The position numbers were made by a program, and so were the translations under genes. Under the pieces are notes generated by a model. It had not been told where the DNA came from and did not search any database. It was given only the letters and a program-made list of their open reading frames with translations. Shown here one piece after another: positions 48,170 through 59,182 of a DNA stretch of 64,000 nucleotides (position 1 is the first letter of the stretch; each line of letters opens with the position of its first letter). Source of the stretch: Paraspadella gotoi (lineage: Eukaryota; Chaetognatha). Location: positions 8,864,764 through 8,928,763 of the forward strand of contig CM119264.1 in NCBI GenBank assembly GCA_051294375.1, read 5' to 3'.

Positions 48170-48217
48170 CGCTGTCTCTGTCTCTCTCTCTCTCTCTCTT
48201 CTCTGCTCTCCTCTCTC

Positions 48218-48272
<55 letters not shown>
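48170..48272. repeat. (CT)n microsatellite
   Basis: CT tract with a GCTCTCCTCTCTCGAT interruption near 48205. Confidence 0.93.
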
Positions 48273-48274
<2 letters not shown>

Positions 48275-48734
48275 TTTCTTTCTTTACGATTCTCATGCTT
48301 TACGACTCCTCCTCATATTTTAAAGAATCTCTTGCTTGTGTGAGACGGCGTAATCTGTGTGTGGGGGGAACGAATCTCTAGGAGTTTCAGTGATCATAAA
48401 TCACAAATTCACAGTGGGTGATGTTGTTGCTTTGGCGGAAGGGAAGAGAAATTCCAACGGTTATCTCCTTGAAATAAATGAAATATTCACGAAAATGTTG
48501 TTGAAATATCATCGTATTTTGATTTAATATAAGAAAAAAGACTTTCGCACAAAAAAAATATTATACGTAATCCGAATTTCAAGATAATGGTTTTCTCGAA
48601 CGACCTGATTTTTCAGCCGTGATGTTCCAGTTATTCATCGTTCGTCTTTGTCGTCTTTTTCGTCGTCGTTTTTGTCGTCGTCGTCACCGCCGTCTTTTTC
48701 CTTCAAGCAGTTACCTCATTCGGGTCAACACCAT

Positions 48735-48795
48735 GACCTCCTGACCTCATGGCTCATGACCTCCTGACCTCACTGACTCATGCCTCATGAACCCT
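48735..48795 (+). repeat. TGACCTCC/TGACCTCA short tandem repeat
   Basis: Repeats of TGACCTC with CATGG or CTCATG spacers. The second copy at 52045-52100 has a different unit number. TGACCT is the complement of the AGGTCA nuclear-receptor half-site. Confidence 0.8.
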
Positions 48796-49149
48796 GGCGT
48801 TATGTACTTCCGTTCTACCAATTAGTATGAGCGAACGAAGACTTTTAGGGCAATCGAGGCTGGCTGTCTTACGACCTCTCCATAATTTTTTTTTACATTT
48901 CGAGCTTTAGATAAATTTGTTAAAGCATTTTTGTGGAAGAGCCTATTTGCCGACTTTATAATTCAAATTTGTATAAATCATTATAGTTTTATAAATCTAG
49001 TAAAAATTAGATATAAAATCGCCTATTGATTTACCAGTGTCGACCATCTTAACTCTTCTTTTATTTTTATTTTTTTTTAATTGTTCTACTCTTCACCTCA
49101 ACATAACATGACATCCTTCGCTTATTAGGGGTCCAATATATAATCATTT

Positions 49150-50015
49150 CGGTGTGACATCCGGGTAGTGATGAGGAGAGAGAGAGAAAAGAGGAGAGAG
49201 GAGAAGTACAAGGAAGAGTGAAATGAGAGAGGAGAAGAGGAGAGAGAGAAGAGGAGAGGAGAGAGGAGAGAGAGAGAGAGAGCAGAAGATCGATCTTAAT
49301 CCACCCCAGATGCTTGGCGATGAAAAGGTGACGAAAAACCCCGAGAAGAAAATATGACAAAAGTGGAATGACGACGACACGACGACGACGACGCGTTGAA
49401 CGGACGTGGTCGCTTTATGTTTCTGGTTCCGTGACACTGGCGGAAAGTCCGTGAGACCGGTTTGGCGAGGGAATAAAAAGAAGAGACAGAGAGAGGAGAG
49501 AGGAGGACGACAGGACGAAGAGGAAGGAAAAAGAGATTAAAAAGAGATGAGTGACAGAGATGTTATGCAATATTGCTTAAAGGACGAGAGGAAGACGACG
49601 ACGAACGACGGCGACGGACGATGAGTACGATTATGAATTATTGATGTATGACTCTGGAGCTGATTAGCTGGTTTTTGAGCTGCGAATTGGAGAAGCAATG
49701 TCGGAGGGAAAAAAAGGAAACATGGAAGCAGGGTAAAGAAAAAAAAGAATAAATCTTGACGATTAGTCCAGACGACGACGACAGGACTACACGACTATGA
49801 CAGCGACGGAACAGCATTCTGGTCCATTAGGATTTCTCGCCAACGGGTCGTGAGCAATGCGAGAGAAGATCCCACTCGCCCTGAACGGAACCAAACTTAT
49901 GATAAAACGATCTCTTGAATATTTTAATTTAAACTCTTAGACTTAAGGATTATCTTTTTGCAATAAATTGACTTGAGGTCCTCGTAACTCTACCATATTG
50001 AAATTAGCATAATGA
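49150..50015 (+). repeat. triplicated block E, copy 1
   Basis: Matches 54040-54740 and 55620-56300 in direct orientation. Shared landmarks are AAATATGACAAAAGTGGAATG, taken to its first 20 bases, and TTAGCTGGTTTTTGAGCTG. This copy is the longest and has many insertions. Confidence 0.85.
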
Positions 50016-50040
50016 NNNNNNNNNNNNNNNNNNNNNNNNN
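50016..50040. other. 25-base assembly gap (N run)
   Basis: Exactly 25 Ns separating block E copy 1 from the rearranged second copy of block D. Confidence 0.99.
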
Positions 50041-51502
50041 GAGAGGAGAGAGAGAGAGAGAGGAAGCATGAGAGAAGAGAGACGGAGAGTAGAGAGAGAG
50101 AGAGAGAGAGGAGAGAGAGAAGAGTGCGAAGAAGCCAGATGTGCTAGAGAGGTGTAAAAATCCTTCCCCGAACCGACCGACTAACGAACTGACACGAATC
50201 ATATCAGCGTCTGTTATGCCTCGCTGCCAGTTCTTATGGGCGAAAAGAGAGAGAGAAAGGGGAAGGAGGGAAGATGGAGTTGAGAGGAAACGAGGAAGAG
50301 AGGGAAGGAAGAGGGAGGAAGAGATAAAAAAGACCAAGAAAAAAGGGGAAAGAAGAGATAAAATAAAGGCAAAGGGGGAACGGAAGATAGGAAAAGAGAA
50401 GATGGGGAAAGAAAAGAATAAGAATGTTGGGAAAAATTGGGAACGAGAGAAAAAAGAAAAATGTGAAAAAAAATGGTGTTACGTCAAAGAGAATGAGAAA
50501 ATTGAAACAGTAGGATAATTGAACTCGAAGTAGAAATTGGTTTAAGTTCTGGTGGACGTTCCTTGCAAAGACATTTCAGAGTAAAAATAATTAATATGTA
50601 ATGTTAGGAAGGAAAGTGCTTCAAGGTAGATTGTAAGTTCTTAAGGTTAAAAAAAATAACTTTTTCTTTTTTCTTTTTTTTTTTTTTGAATCTTTACGGT
50701 CACGGTTTTTTGACCCTTGTGACGGAAAATCGGGTTCGGGAGAGGAACCTCACACCGAAGAAGAACGACGACGACACGACGCGACGACGACGACAGACCT
50801 CTTTTACAATCTGAATACCATAAAAATAGGTTTTTTAAAACGAATTAGTGTTAAGTTGGTAAGAGTAACACATAACGGTTAGGAGATAATTAAGATTCCC
50901 GTTAAAGTTCTAGCGGCATCATGGAGGATTATAAGAAGCGAGGAAAGAAATGAAGGGACCGGAAACGAGAGAGAGAGAAGAGAGACTGAGAGAGAGAAGA
51001 GAGGAGAGAGAGTAGAGAACAGAGAAGAAGAAGCATGAGGAAATAGACGGAAGAGAGAGGAGTAGAGCGAGCAGTGGGATTGTTGTATTTGAATAGACTA
51101 ATGGGGCGTAAATGAAGGAAGGCTTGAATAAGAAAACGTAAGGTTAATGAGAAGCAATCGACAAAACGGAAGAACAATGGGAAAATAAGAGGAAGAGGAA
51201 GAGACCGGAGGTCCAAAAAAATATCGGGTTGAGAAAAATTTAAAGTAAAAAGCATAAAAGAAATAAAAAGAACAAGGGAGCGGAAAAGAAAAGAATAGAT
51301 GAAGCGAAGAATGAAAAATATAGATAAGAAACGCAGAGATGTTCTCTCTCTTTTCTTTTATCTTTCTTTTTTATTTCTTTTCTTATCCGTATAGTTTTTC
51401 TTCTCCGCTCAACACAAAAGAAATTGAAAAGACTCATAGAATTTATAATAGAGGCCATCGGCCTGGGCTGGAAGTGGGATGCTGGGTCTCTCTCTGTCTC
51501 TC

Positions 51503-51533
<31 letters not shown>

Positions 51534-52543
51534 CTTCTCTCTCTTTCTCTCGTCTCTCTCCTCCTCTCTCTCTCTCTCTTCTCTCTCTCTCTCAGCTTTC
51601 TTTTCTTTTACGATTCTCATGCTTTACGACTCTCCTCATATTTTAAAGAATCTCTTGCTTGTGTGAGACGCGTAATCTGTGTGTGGGGGGGAACGAATCT
51701 CTAGAGTTTCAGTGATCATAAATCACAAATTCACAGTGGGTGATGTTGTTGCTTTGGCGAAGGGAGAAGAAATTCCAACGGTTATCTCCTTGAAATAAAT
51801 GAAATATTCACGAAAATGTTATTGAAATATCATCGTATTTTGATTTAATATATGAAAAAAGACTTCGCACAAAAAATATTATACGTGTCATGAAGTTCAA
51901 GATAATGGTTTTCTCGAACGACCTGATTTTTCAGCCGTGATGTTCCAGTTATTCATCGTCGTCTTTGTCGTCTTTTTCGTCGTCGTTTTTGTCGTCGTCG
52001 TCACCGCCGTCTTTTTTCCTTCAAAGCAGTTACCTCATTCGGGTCAACACCATGACCTCCTGACCTCCTGACCTCCTGACCTCATGGCCTCATGGCCTCA
52101 TGAACCCTGGCGTTATGTACTTCCGTTCTACCAATTAGTATGACGAAGACTTTTAGGGCATCGAAGGCTGGCTGTCTTACGACCTCTCCATAATTTTTTT
52201 TACATTTCGAGCTTTAGATAAATTTGTTAAAGCATTTTTGTTAAGAAGCCTATTTGCCGACTTTATAATACAAATTTGTATAAATCATTATAGTTTTAAA
52301 TCTGTTCTAGCAATATCGAGTAGAGAATCTGAATAATATTTAGTAAAAAAAATAATAAAATTGCCTATTGATTTGCCAGTGTCGACCATCTTAACTCTTC
52401 TTTTATTTTTATTTTTTTCAATTGTTCTACTCTTCACCTCACCATAACATGACATCCTTCGCTTATTAGGGGTCCAATTCTAATCATTTCGGGTGACATA
52501 TATGGCATCACGCATAAAACGGGGTAAAACCGAAAAGGAATAG
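50041..52543 (+). repeat. duplicated block D, copy 2, with inverted left end
   Basis: 50110-50300 is the reverse complement of 46743-46960, and 50345-52500 is a direct copy of 47056-49140. There are frequent small insertions relative to copy 1 in the left half and near identity in the right half. No gene seen. Confidence 0.85.
52045..52100 (+). repeat. TGACCTCC tandem repeat, second copy
   Basis: Four consecutive TGACCTC-N units at 8-base spacing followed by CATGGCCT repeats. Unit number differs from 48735-48795. Confidence 0.8.
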
Positions 52544-52568
52544 NNNNNNNNNNNNNNNNNNNNNNNNN
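52544..52568. other. 25-base assembly gap (N run)
   Basis: Exactly 25 Ns at the outer edge of the left arm of the 53.26-kb palindrome. Confidence 0.99.
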
Positions 52569-54020
52569 GTAACGCCGTCTACCCCGTTTGATTCGGAGAT
52601 TTCAGTCATCTTTTCTTCTTTTTATTAATTTCCCTGAATTTTTTTTGTTCGCATACGCATATTCAAGAGGATGAAAAAGACCTTTCAACTGGTACTGAAT
52701 ATTCATGGATATGTCTTCTCGGTCATGGCCCGCACGAAATGAAACAGTCTTTTGAAAATCTCTTGAAACGTTATTATTTTTTTTTTTTACTTCTCCCATT
52801 TCGATATAATTCTGTTCTATTTTATTCAATTAAATTTTAATTCCTATTATACTCGGAACTCCAATTATTCTGCTGACAATGGTTTACAGCGGCAACTATT
52901 ACCTTATCAATACTTCTTGAAAAATTTTGAGAGTCTCTTCTTCTTTCTCTCCTCTCTCTCACTGTCTCTCTTCTCACTCTCTTCTCTTCTGATTTTCATC
53001 TCTACTGATCTGCCTATCTCCTTCATCCTATTCATTCTTACTATACTCTTTCTTACCATTGAAAATGATTTGAATTTAGATGCAATTCTATAAATAAACC
53101 AATCTCCATATTTTCGTAATAAAATATCTTTATTATCAATATACTAGAACTTAATTGTTGAAAAAAGGCAGAAAACAACAGTATAAAGAAAATTTAATAA
53201 AAATATAATCTAAAGAAAAACCGGTAAAGAATATCCGAAACTTTTGTTACTCATGCGAAAAAATAACCCGTTTTAGTAGCTTAGTGTAATCGTCATCACC
53301 ATAAAAACCGGGGCTATATTTTTTCCGCAACGATTAAACAAAAAATTTCGGAACTTCTTTACCGTTTTTTTAAATTTCAGATTTTTTTAATTTCTTTTCC
53401 TTTTTATCTCACTTTTTTAGATCCAACAATAAATCCATATTAACTTTGCATTATAAAAGATTTTTTCTACAACATATCGCAATTGTTTATTTATGAGACA
53501 TTGCATTCTAAATTCAAATCATTCAATGGTAAGAAATAAGACGTTAGGTAAGAATAGGTAGTGCATGAGGCAGATTGAAGCAAATAATAGGAGTGAAATC
53601 AGAGAAGAGAGTGAGAGACGATGACGCAGAAGAGACGATAGATAAAAGAAGAGACTCCTCAAAATTTCTTTCAAAGCAAATGTCTTGATAATAAGTGCCT
53701 GTTAAACATTCTCAAGAATATTGGACTCTTATCAATAGAATTCTAAAATTATATAAAAAAGACATAAATTTATCGAAAAGGAAGTAAAAACAACTAAATA
53801 CGTTCAAGATTCAAATAAGTACTTCTCATTTATGTGCGCCATACCTGAACATATTCCTCCTGAATTTCATAACATTGAAATTCTTTTATCCTCTGAATTC
53901 GCCTATGCGAACAAAAAAAATTTCATGGAAAAATTATAAACGAAAAAAAGACTACAATTCCGAATTCCAACGCGGTAACGTCTAAAAACTCATTCCTTTT
54001 CGGTTACCCCTTTTATGCAT
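52569..54020. repeat. palindrome centred near 53.26 kb
   Basis: The left arm 52569-53250 and right arm 53270-54020 are imperfect reverse complements. Shared landmarks are TTTTTTTGTTCGCATA, TTTGAATTTAGAATGCAAT (imperfect) and CCCTTTTATGCAT next to the GTAACG edge. The arms differ by many indels. AT-rich, with no gene. Confidence 0.82.
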
Positions 54021-54039
54021 ATGGCGAGGAGTAGACGAG

Positions 54040-54049
54040 AAGAAGCGAA

Positions 54050-54089
<40 letters not shown>

Positions 54090-54740
54090 GAGAGAGAAGA
54101 AGAGAGACGAAAGAGATGAGAGAGAGAAAACAGAACGATCTTAATCACCCAGATGTTGGCTATGAAGGTGACGGAAAAACCCGAGAAAGAAAATATGACA
54201 AAAGTGGAATGACGACGAACACGACGACGACGACGGATTGACGGCGTCGTTTATGTTCTGAGTTCGTGACTGGCGACAAGTCACGGTGAGAGTAATTAGA
54301 GAGGAGGACGACAGGACGAGGAGAGGAAAAAAGAATTAAAAGAGATGATGACAGAGATGTTATGAATATCTAAGGACGATACGACGATGAGTACGATTAT
54401 TATATGATGATATGCCTGGATTAGCTGGTTTTTGAGCTGGAATTGAGAAGCAAGGCGGAGGGAAAAAAAAAACATGGAAGCAGGTAAAAAAAAAGAATAA
54501 AATTTGACGATGTTCCACGACACACAGCGACGACGACGACTATGACAGCGACGACGACTTTGGTCCCTTAGGATTTCTCGCCCAACGGGTGTGACAAGCG
54601 AGAAAATCCCCACTCGCCCTGAACGAACCAAACTTTGAATATAACGTCTCTGAAATTTTATAAACTCTTAGACTTAAAGGATTATCTTTTGCAATAAAAT
54701 GACTTTGAGCTCCTCTAACTCTACCAATATATACAAATTA
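54040..54740 (+). repeat. triplicated block E, copy 2
   Basis: Shortest of the three copies, with deletions inside the GAC/GAT tracts. Confidence 0.85.
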
Positions 54741-55615
54741 TATTTACCTTTAAATCTAGTATGTCGCTCCCGCCTTAAAAAAAAATCCAGAAACGACTTT
54801 TCTGATAATTTTTGTTCTAGCAATTTTGGCACACCAGTAGCGCAGTAAATATTACAAAACCATGGATGATTTCTAATAGTTTTCGGCTATTCAATCGCGC
54901 CGAACACTAAGAATAAATCCTCTATAAGGTCTTGTAGTAAAATATTTTCTGAATTCTTTTTAAATTTTTTATTTTTGTATCACTTGTAATAGTCAATTAT
55001 AACTACACGGTCATCATGATTCCTATATCTTCTATTTTACAATTTAACTTTCGAAAAAAAAAAAATTGACACATATAAGAAATAATCATTAATCAAATTT
55101 TTCTCTGTTTCTTATGCTGCCATATTATAAATAATGAGAGGTGGATGGTATATAGTACTATTCTAATCTTTTAGGGAGGATTTGCGTTGTGGTGCTGTGT
55201 CTGTGATTTTACAAAGTAAAATTCATTGATCATTATGAATTTTTCTTTCATTATGTTAAACCTTGTATATTACATTTACTTTTAAAACAATTTTATATTT
55301 CTTATCTTTTATTTTTGCTTATATAATATTTATGCTTTTAAAATTTTTTTATTCTTAGTTGCATATGCTTTTTAATGACATATTTATTTACCTTTTTTAT
55401 TCAGCTCGAATGTTTGAACTCTAAATTTTCTTGTTTCTAAGTTCTTCCTTGCTTGTGTGTGTTGTCAAAATGTATTTCATCTTTTTAATTTTGTTATTAG
55501 AACGTAATTCTTCTCTTTCATCCATTATATACTTCCAAGTTAATTTAATTCAAAGTTTTGTTATACTTATGACTAAATATTCCTATCCATTTTAAAAAAA
55601 TCCATCTCGCTCTTT
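54741..55615. other. AT-rich non-coding stretch, no gene seen
   Basis: Mostly A/T with TTTTAAA runs. I find no exon or RNA gene. Confidence 0.6.
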
Positions 55616-55619
55616 TTGT

Positions 55620-56300
55620 GTACAGAACGATCTTAATCACCCAGATGCTTGGCGATGAAGGTGACGAAACCCGAGAAAGAAAATATGACAAAGTGGAATG
55701 ACGACGACGACGACGACGACGACGATTGACGGCGTCGTTTATGTTCTGAGTTCGTGACTGCGAAGTCGTGAGACGGTTGGTGAGGAAATAAACAAGAAGA
55801 GAGAAGAGAGGAGAGAGGAGACGACAGGACGAGGAGGAGGAAAAAGAAGATAAAAGAGATGATGACAGAGATGTTATGAATATGCTAAGGACGATGAGGA
55901 AGACGACGACGACGACGGCGACGACGATGAGTACGATTATGATTATGATGATGACCTGGAGCTGGATTAGCTGGTTTTTGAGCTGGAATTGGAGAAGCAA
56001 GGCGGAGGGAAAAAAGGAAACATGGAAGCAGGGTAAGAAAAAAAGAATAAAATTTGACGATGTTCCAACGACGACGACAGCGACGACGACGACTATGACA
56101 GCGACGACGACTTTGGTCCCTTAGGATTTCTCGCCCAACGGGTGTGAGCAAGCGAGAAAGATCCCCCACTCGCCCTGAACGAACCAAACTTTGAATATAA
56201 CGTCTCTGAAATTTTATTTAAACTCTTAGACTTAAAGGATTATCTTTTTGCAATAAAATTGACTTTGAGCTCCTCTAACTCTACCAATATGAAATTACAT
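55620..56300 (+). repeat. triplicated block E, copy 3
   Basis: The cleanest copy, continuous with the unique DNA to the right, so probably the reference version of this block. Confidence 0.85.
55860..56131 (+). CDS. acidic coding-like segments, function unknown
   Basis: In the cleanest block-E copy two plus-strand frames read as strongly acidic ends: KDDEEDDDDDG then DEYDYDYDDDLELD and a stop near 55968, and NDDDSDDDDYDSDDDFGPLG then FLAQRV and a stop near 56131. A donor-like CAGG|GTAAGA lies between them, but the intron to the next CAG would be only about 48 bases. Acidic tails encoded by GAC/GAT repeats are easily produced by microsatellites, so this is weak. Confidence 0.25.
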
Positions 56301-56340
56301 ATGAACAAATTATATTTACCTTAAACCGAGAAAGGCCTTT

Positions 56341-56341
56341 T

Positions 56342-56394
<53 letters not shown>

Positions 56395-56420
56395 TCTCTC
56401 TCTCCTCTCTCTCTCTTTTC
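56341..56420. repeat. (CT)n microsatellite
   Basis: CT tract at the right edge of block E copy 3, interrupted several times after 56385. Confidence 0.93.
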
Positions 56421-56439
56421 CTCTTTCCCACTCGTCTAA

Positions 56440-56650
56440 ACCGACGACGTCATTGCGTCTCAGCTGTTGACGCTTCTCTATTTTGTCACAAGAAGGGGCC
56501 CAAGGGGGGCACACGCCAACATCACTTCAAACCACAATCTTTTAAAGTAAACGTGAAACCTTAATGACGTCAAACTCTTCAAAGACTTAAAGCACGAGGC
56601 AATCGTCTTATCGTACTGAAGCGGAAAAAAAAAACGTCACTACAGCATAA
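56440..56650 (+). promoter_or_regulatory. candidate promoter with CRE elements
   Basis: A perfect palindromic CRE, TGACGTCA, is at 56565-56572, a second GACGTCAT half-type site is near 56447, and a CAGCTG E-box is near 56461. These lie 130-260 bases upstream of the ATG at 56699. No TATA box is evident. Confidence 0.35.
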
Positions 56651-56698
56651 TTGCTGCAAAATCACAGAGACGCAAGGCAACGTCACCAGATTTCTGTG

Positions 56699-56795
56699 AT
56701 GTCTTTCACGGCAACTTCTGCGTTAAGTCAAACAATCTCTATTGATTCCCACGTGACTCGGTTTTCACCGCCCAGACGAGCCACGCCGCGGACCA

Positions 56796-56837
<42 letters not shown>

Positions 56838-57124
56838 AGCTGACGAAGCCGCCGCCGTCTCGCCAATTTATTGGGGAAATTTATCTTGTAGGGAAAAAAA
56901 AAGAGAGTAATTTAGTAAAAAGTTGCTCTTTCCTATTCCGCCGGATAATTTATGTGAGTAACCCTCGGGGCTCCCCCACGTTCTTTCTATGTTTTATTTC
57001 TTTCTTTATCTTTTTCCTTTACTTGCCACAATCTCTTGATTTTCCCCCTTTTCTCCTTGCAGAAGAACACGCGTTAGACTTTTCAAAATCCGAAATTACG
57101 CCACTCTTCATTAATGTAAGTGAA

Positions 57125-57163
<39 letters not shown>

Positions 57164-57168
57164 GAGTA
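56699..57168 (+). CDS. proline-rich small protein candidate, unidentified
   Basis: The ATG at 56699 begins SFTATSALSQTISIDSHVTR, followed by a run of 13 prolines from (CCG)n at 56796-56836 and PSRQFIGEIYLVGKKK. A strong donor, TAT|GTGAGT, follows near 56955, and a good acceptor, TCTCCTTGCAG, is at 57061. Phase 0 splicing would give a short end, KNTR-stop. The frame that continues through unspliced gives EEHALDFSKSEITPLFINVS and a poly-Asp end at 57168. Which reading is used is unclear. There is no recognisable domain. Confidence 0.4.
57127..57165. repeat. (GAT)n microsatellite
   Basis: Twelve GAT units encoding poly-Asp in the candidate terminal exon. Confidence 0.95.
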
Positions 57169-57630
57169 GGAAGAGGAGTAGGAGATGGAGGAAGTGGAGG
57201 AGGATATGATATGATTCACTGATATGCTAAAGCCTTCAGAAACATAATTATTTTTACAAGATTATGAGATTCTGTTAATCTACATTAAAACTGATATTAA
57301 TTATATTAATTAATTATCGAACACTTTATGGGATTAGAAAGAATTTCAATATAAGAAAAATAGCTAAAGTATTAGTAATTTACAATAAGTCTATTTTTTT
57401 TCGCTTTCATCGATTTAACTTCGTTCGATATACACATTTTGTCGTTTTAAAAAGTAAATAGTCGATGCCAAAAATAACGGATGATAAAAGAAATATTTGA
57501 TAAGGTTTTCTCATCGAAACGAGATTCACGTATCTTATTAGACATTAACGTACAAAGTTTTGTGGATGATCCTACAAAATTAATTTGAAATATTTTTTTT
57601 CTTTTATAAAACAAAATCGTATTCAAGAAA

Positions 57631-58881
57631 ATGTGGCGTTCGTCGTTCTTCGTCGTCTTCGCCTTCGCCGTTTTCGTGACTCTGTCCCGCGCAAACTTGA
57701 GTGAGTAAAAAGAGTGCGGAAATGAAAGAGGTGAGGCAGGTCGAATAGGACTGTAAATGGGGGCCAAATTAAAATGGATACAGAAGGTCGAGAAAAGTCG
57801 GATAAGAAAGGAGGAAGGCGGTTGATCAAAAGAATAAAAGAAGTTGATAAAGAAATGATGGTAAAGATGAAAAAAAAAAACCAACTCTTTAGGTCCAGGT
57901 TATTTCGATCGATCTCTCCCTCTGACGAACATTCTTGAAACTTTTAACTGTGAAAAACTATTTTCTTCTTTTCAGTTTTCAAAGAGATCGATTTTACGAC
58001 GGCATCCGGGGCTCATCCACACGCCACCTCTACTTATGGCTCGGAATACTCGGAATACAACGCCTTCAAGAAAGTTACCAACCTCTTTTGGCTCAGCGCG
58101 CCGGATCAGAACTTACCCCAGTTACTTTGGTAACTAATTTTTCAAGAATATTTATTATTTTTTTATTCATCGTTTCACTAAAAAGTGAAATGTTATAACT
58201 CTAACTCTCTCTATCTCAATTGTTGATAAAAGCTTCTTATTTCCAAAACCGAGGTTTCCCCGACATCTTAAATATGAAATTGTGGACGCGCTATATTAAC
58301 CCCTGTAATAAAACCCCAGCAACCCCATTTTAATCCCCAACCCCAATCCTCCTTCAAGGTACGACTTCGCTGACCAGTCCAAAATCCAACCCTATTCCGT
58401 CTCCTTCCAACCCGTCGACCGGACCTTCTGCGAGGACCACGGCTGGTGCGGACCTCTCAACTGGGAGTTTATTGGCAGCCCAGATAAGGTTATAAGTGAA
58501 ATCGAGAAAGAAAATCGGAACGAGATTGACCAAAAAGTGTAAAAGAGCGAAAGTGTCTTTTTCATTAGTCCACTACAATTTTCTCTTTGCTGGCCCTACA
58601 ATTTAGGCTAAATGATAAAAACAAAAACCCAAAAATCCCTATTTGAAACTCCTTCCTGCTTCCATTTTTAAATCTTCCAGGGATGCGACGAAACGTCTCC
58701 GTGGCAGACGCTCTGCTCCGGCGCGGACGTCAAACCTTTCGAGTTGAAGACGCAGACTAAGCGCTGTGTCGTCGTCACAACCGAATCCTTCAGTTGTCTG
58801 GGGATTCGATTCCTTAAGTCACCACACACGGAAAATGCGTGGGTGGGAGTCACCAACGTCAGAATTTGGGAAAGGGTGTGA
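57631..58881 (+). CDS. secreted F5/8-type-C (discoidin-like) single-domain protein
   Basis: Four exons join in phase: 57631-57700, 57976-58129, 58359-58488 and 58681-58881, for 184 residues and a TGA stop. Exon 1 encodes a clear signal peptide (WRSSFFVVFAFAVFVTLSRA). The mature part is one compact domain: GSEYSEYNAFKKVTNLFWLS, then a WYDFADQSKIQPYSVSF strand pair, WEFIGSPDKGCDETSPWQTL, CLGIRF and a final VGVTNVRIWE. This matches the F5/8C galactose-binding-like fold, in which a buried W..DF, a W...GS.D segment and a terminal I..I.IW strand are typical. Seven or eight Cys suggest disulfides. Such proteins are secreted, and many bind carbohydrate or lipid, but the ligand here is unknown. It is convergent with the kelch gene 300 bases downstream. 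Confidence 0.75.
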
Positions 58882-59058
58882 TTGCAAGAACTTAAAATAA
58901 TCGAGTATTGGTCGTTCTGAAAAACGAGCTTTTGTACCGAATTAGTAAATATAATAATTAGGCGAAAACAAGATGCTTGTTAAATGTTAATTAATGTTAC
59001 TAATGTTTTGCCGATACTTTATAAGCCTATTTCAAATATAAAACTTATGTATTTCGAC

Positions 59059-59064
59059 TTTATT
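59059..59064 (-). terminator. AATAAA polyadenylation signal of the kelch gene
   Basis: AATAAA on the minus strand, 119 bases beyond the stop codon at 59183. No other hexamer lies closer. Confidence 0.55.
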
Positions 59065-59182
59065 TTGGGTAAAAAAATTAAAACTCAGGAGTTATAAAAA
59101 CTCAAACTTCTGTGGTCTCTTTTCTAGATTTCGTATGAGAAAAAAAAGATATTCTGTCGTCTGATGACGCGACGATTCACGA

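Larger units (their letters stand above)
47056..49140 (+). repeat. duplicated block D, copy 1
   Basis: Direct match to about 50345-52500: the same order of purine tract, (GAC)n, GA tract, CT tract, TGACCT repeats and AT-rich end. No coding exon is supported. ORFs here are microsatellite translations. Confidence 0.88.
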
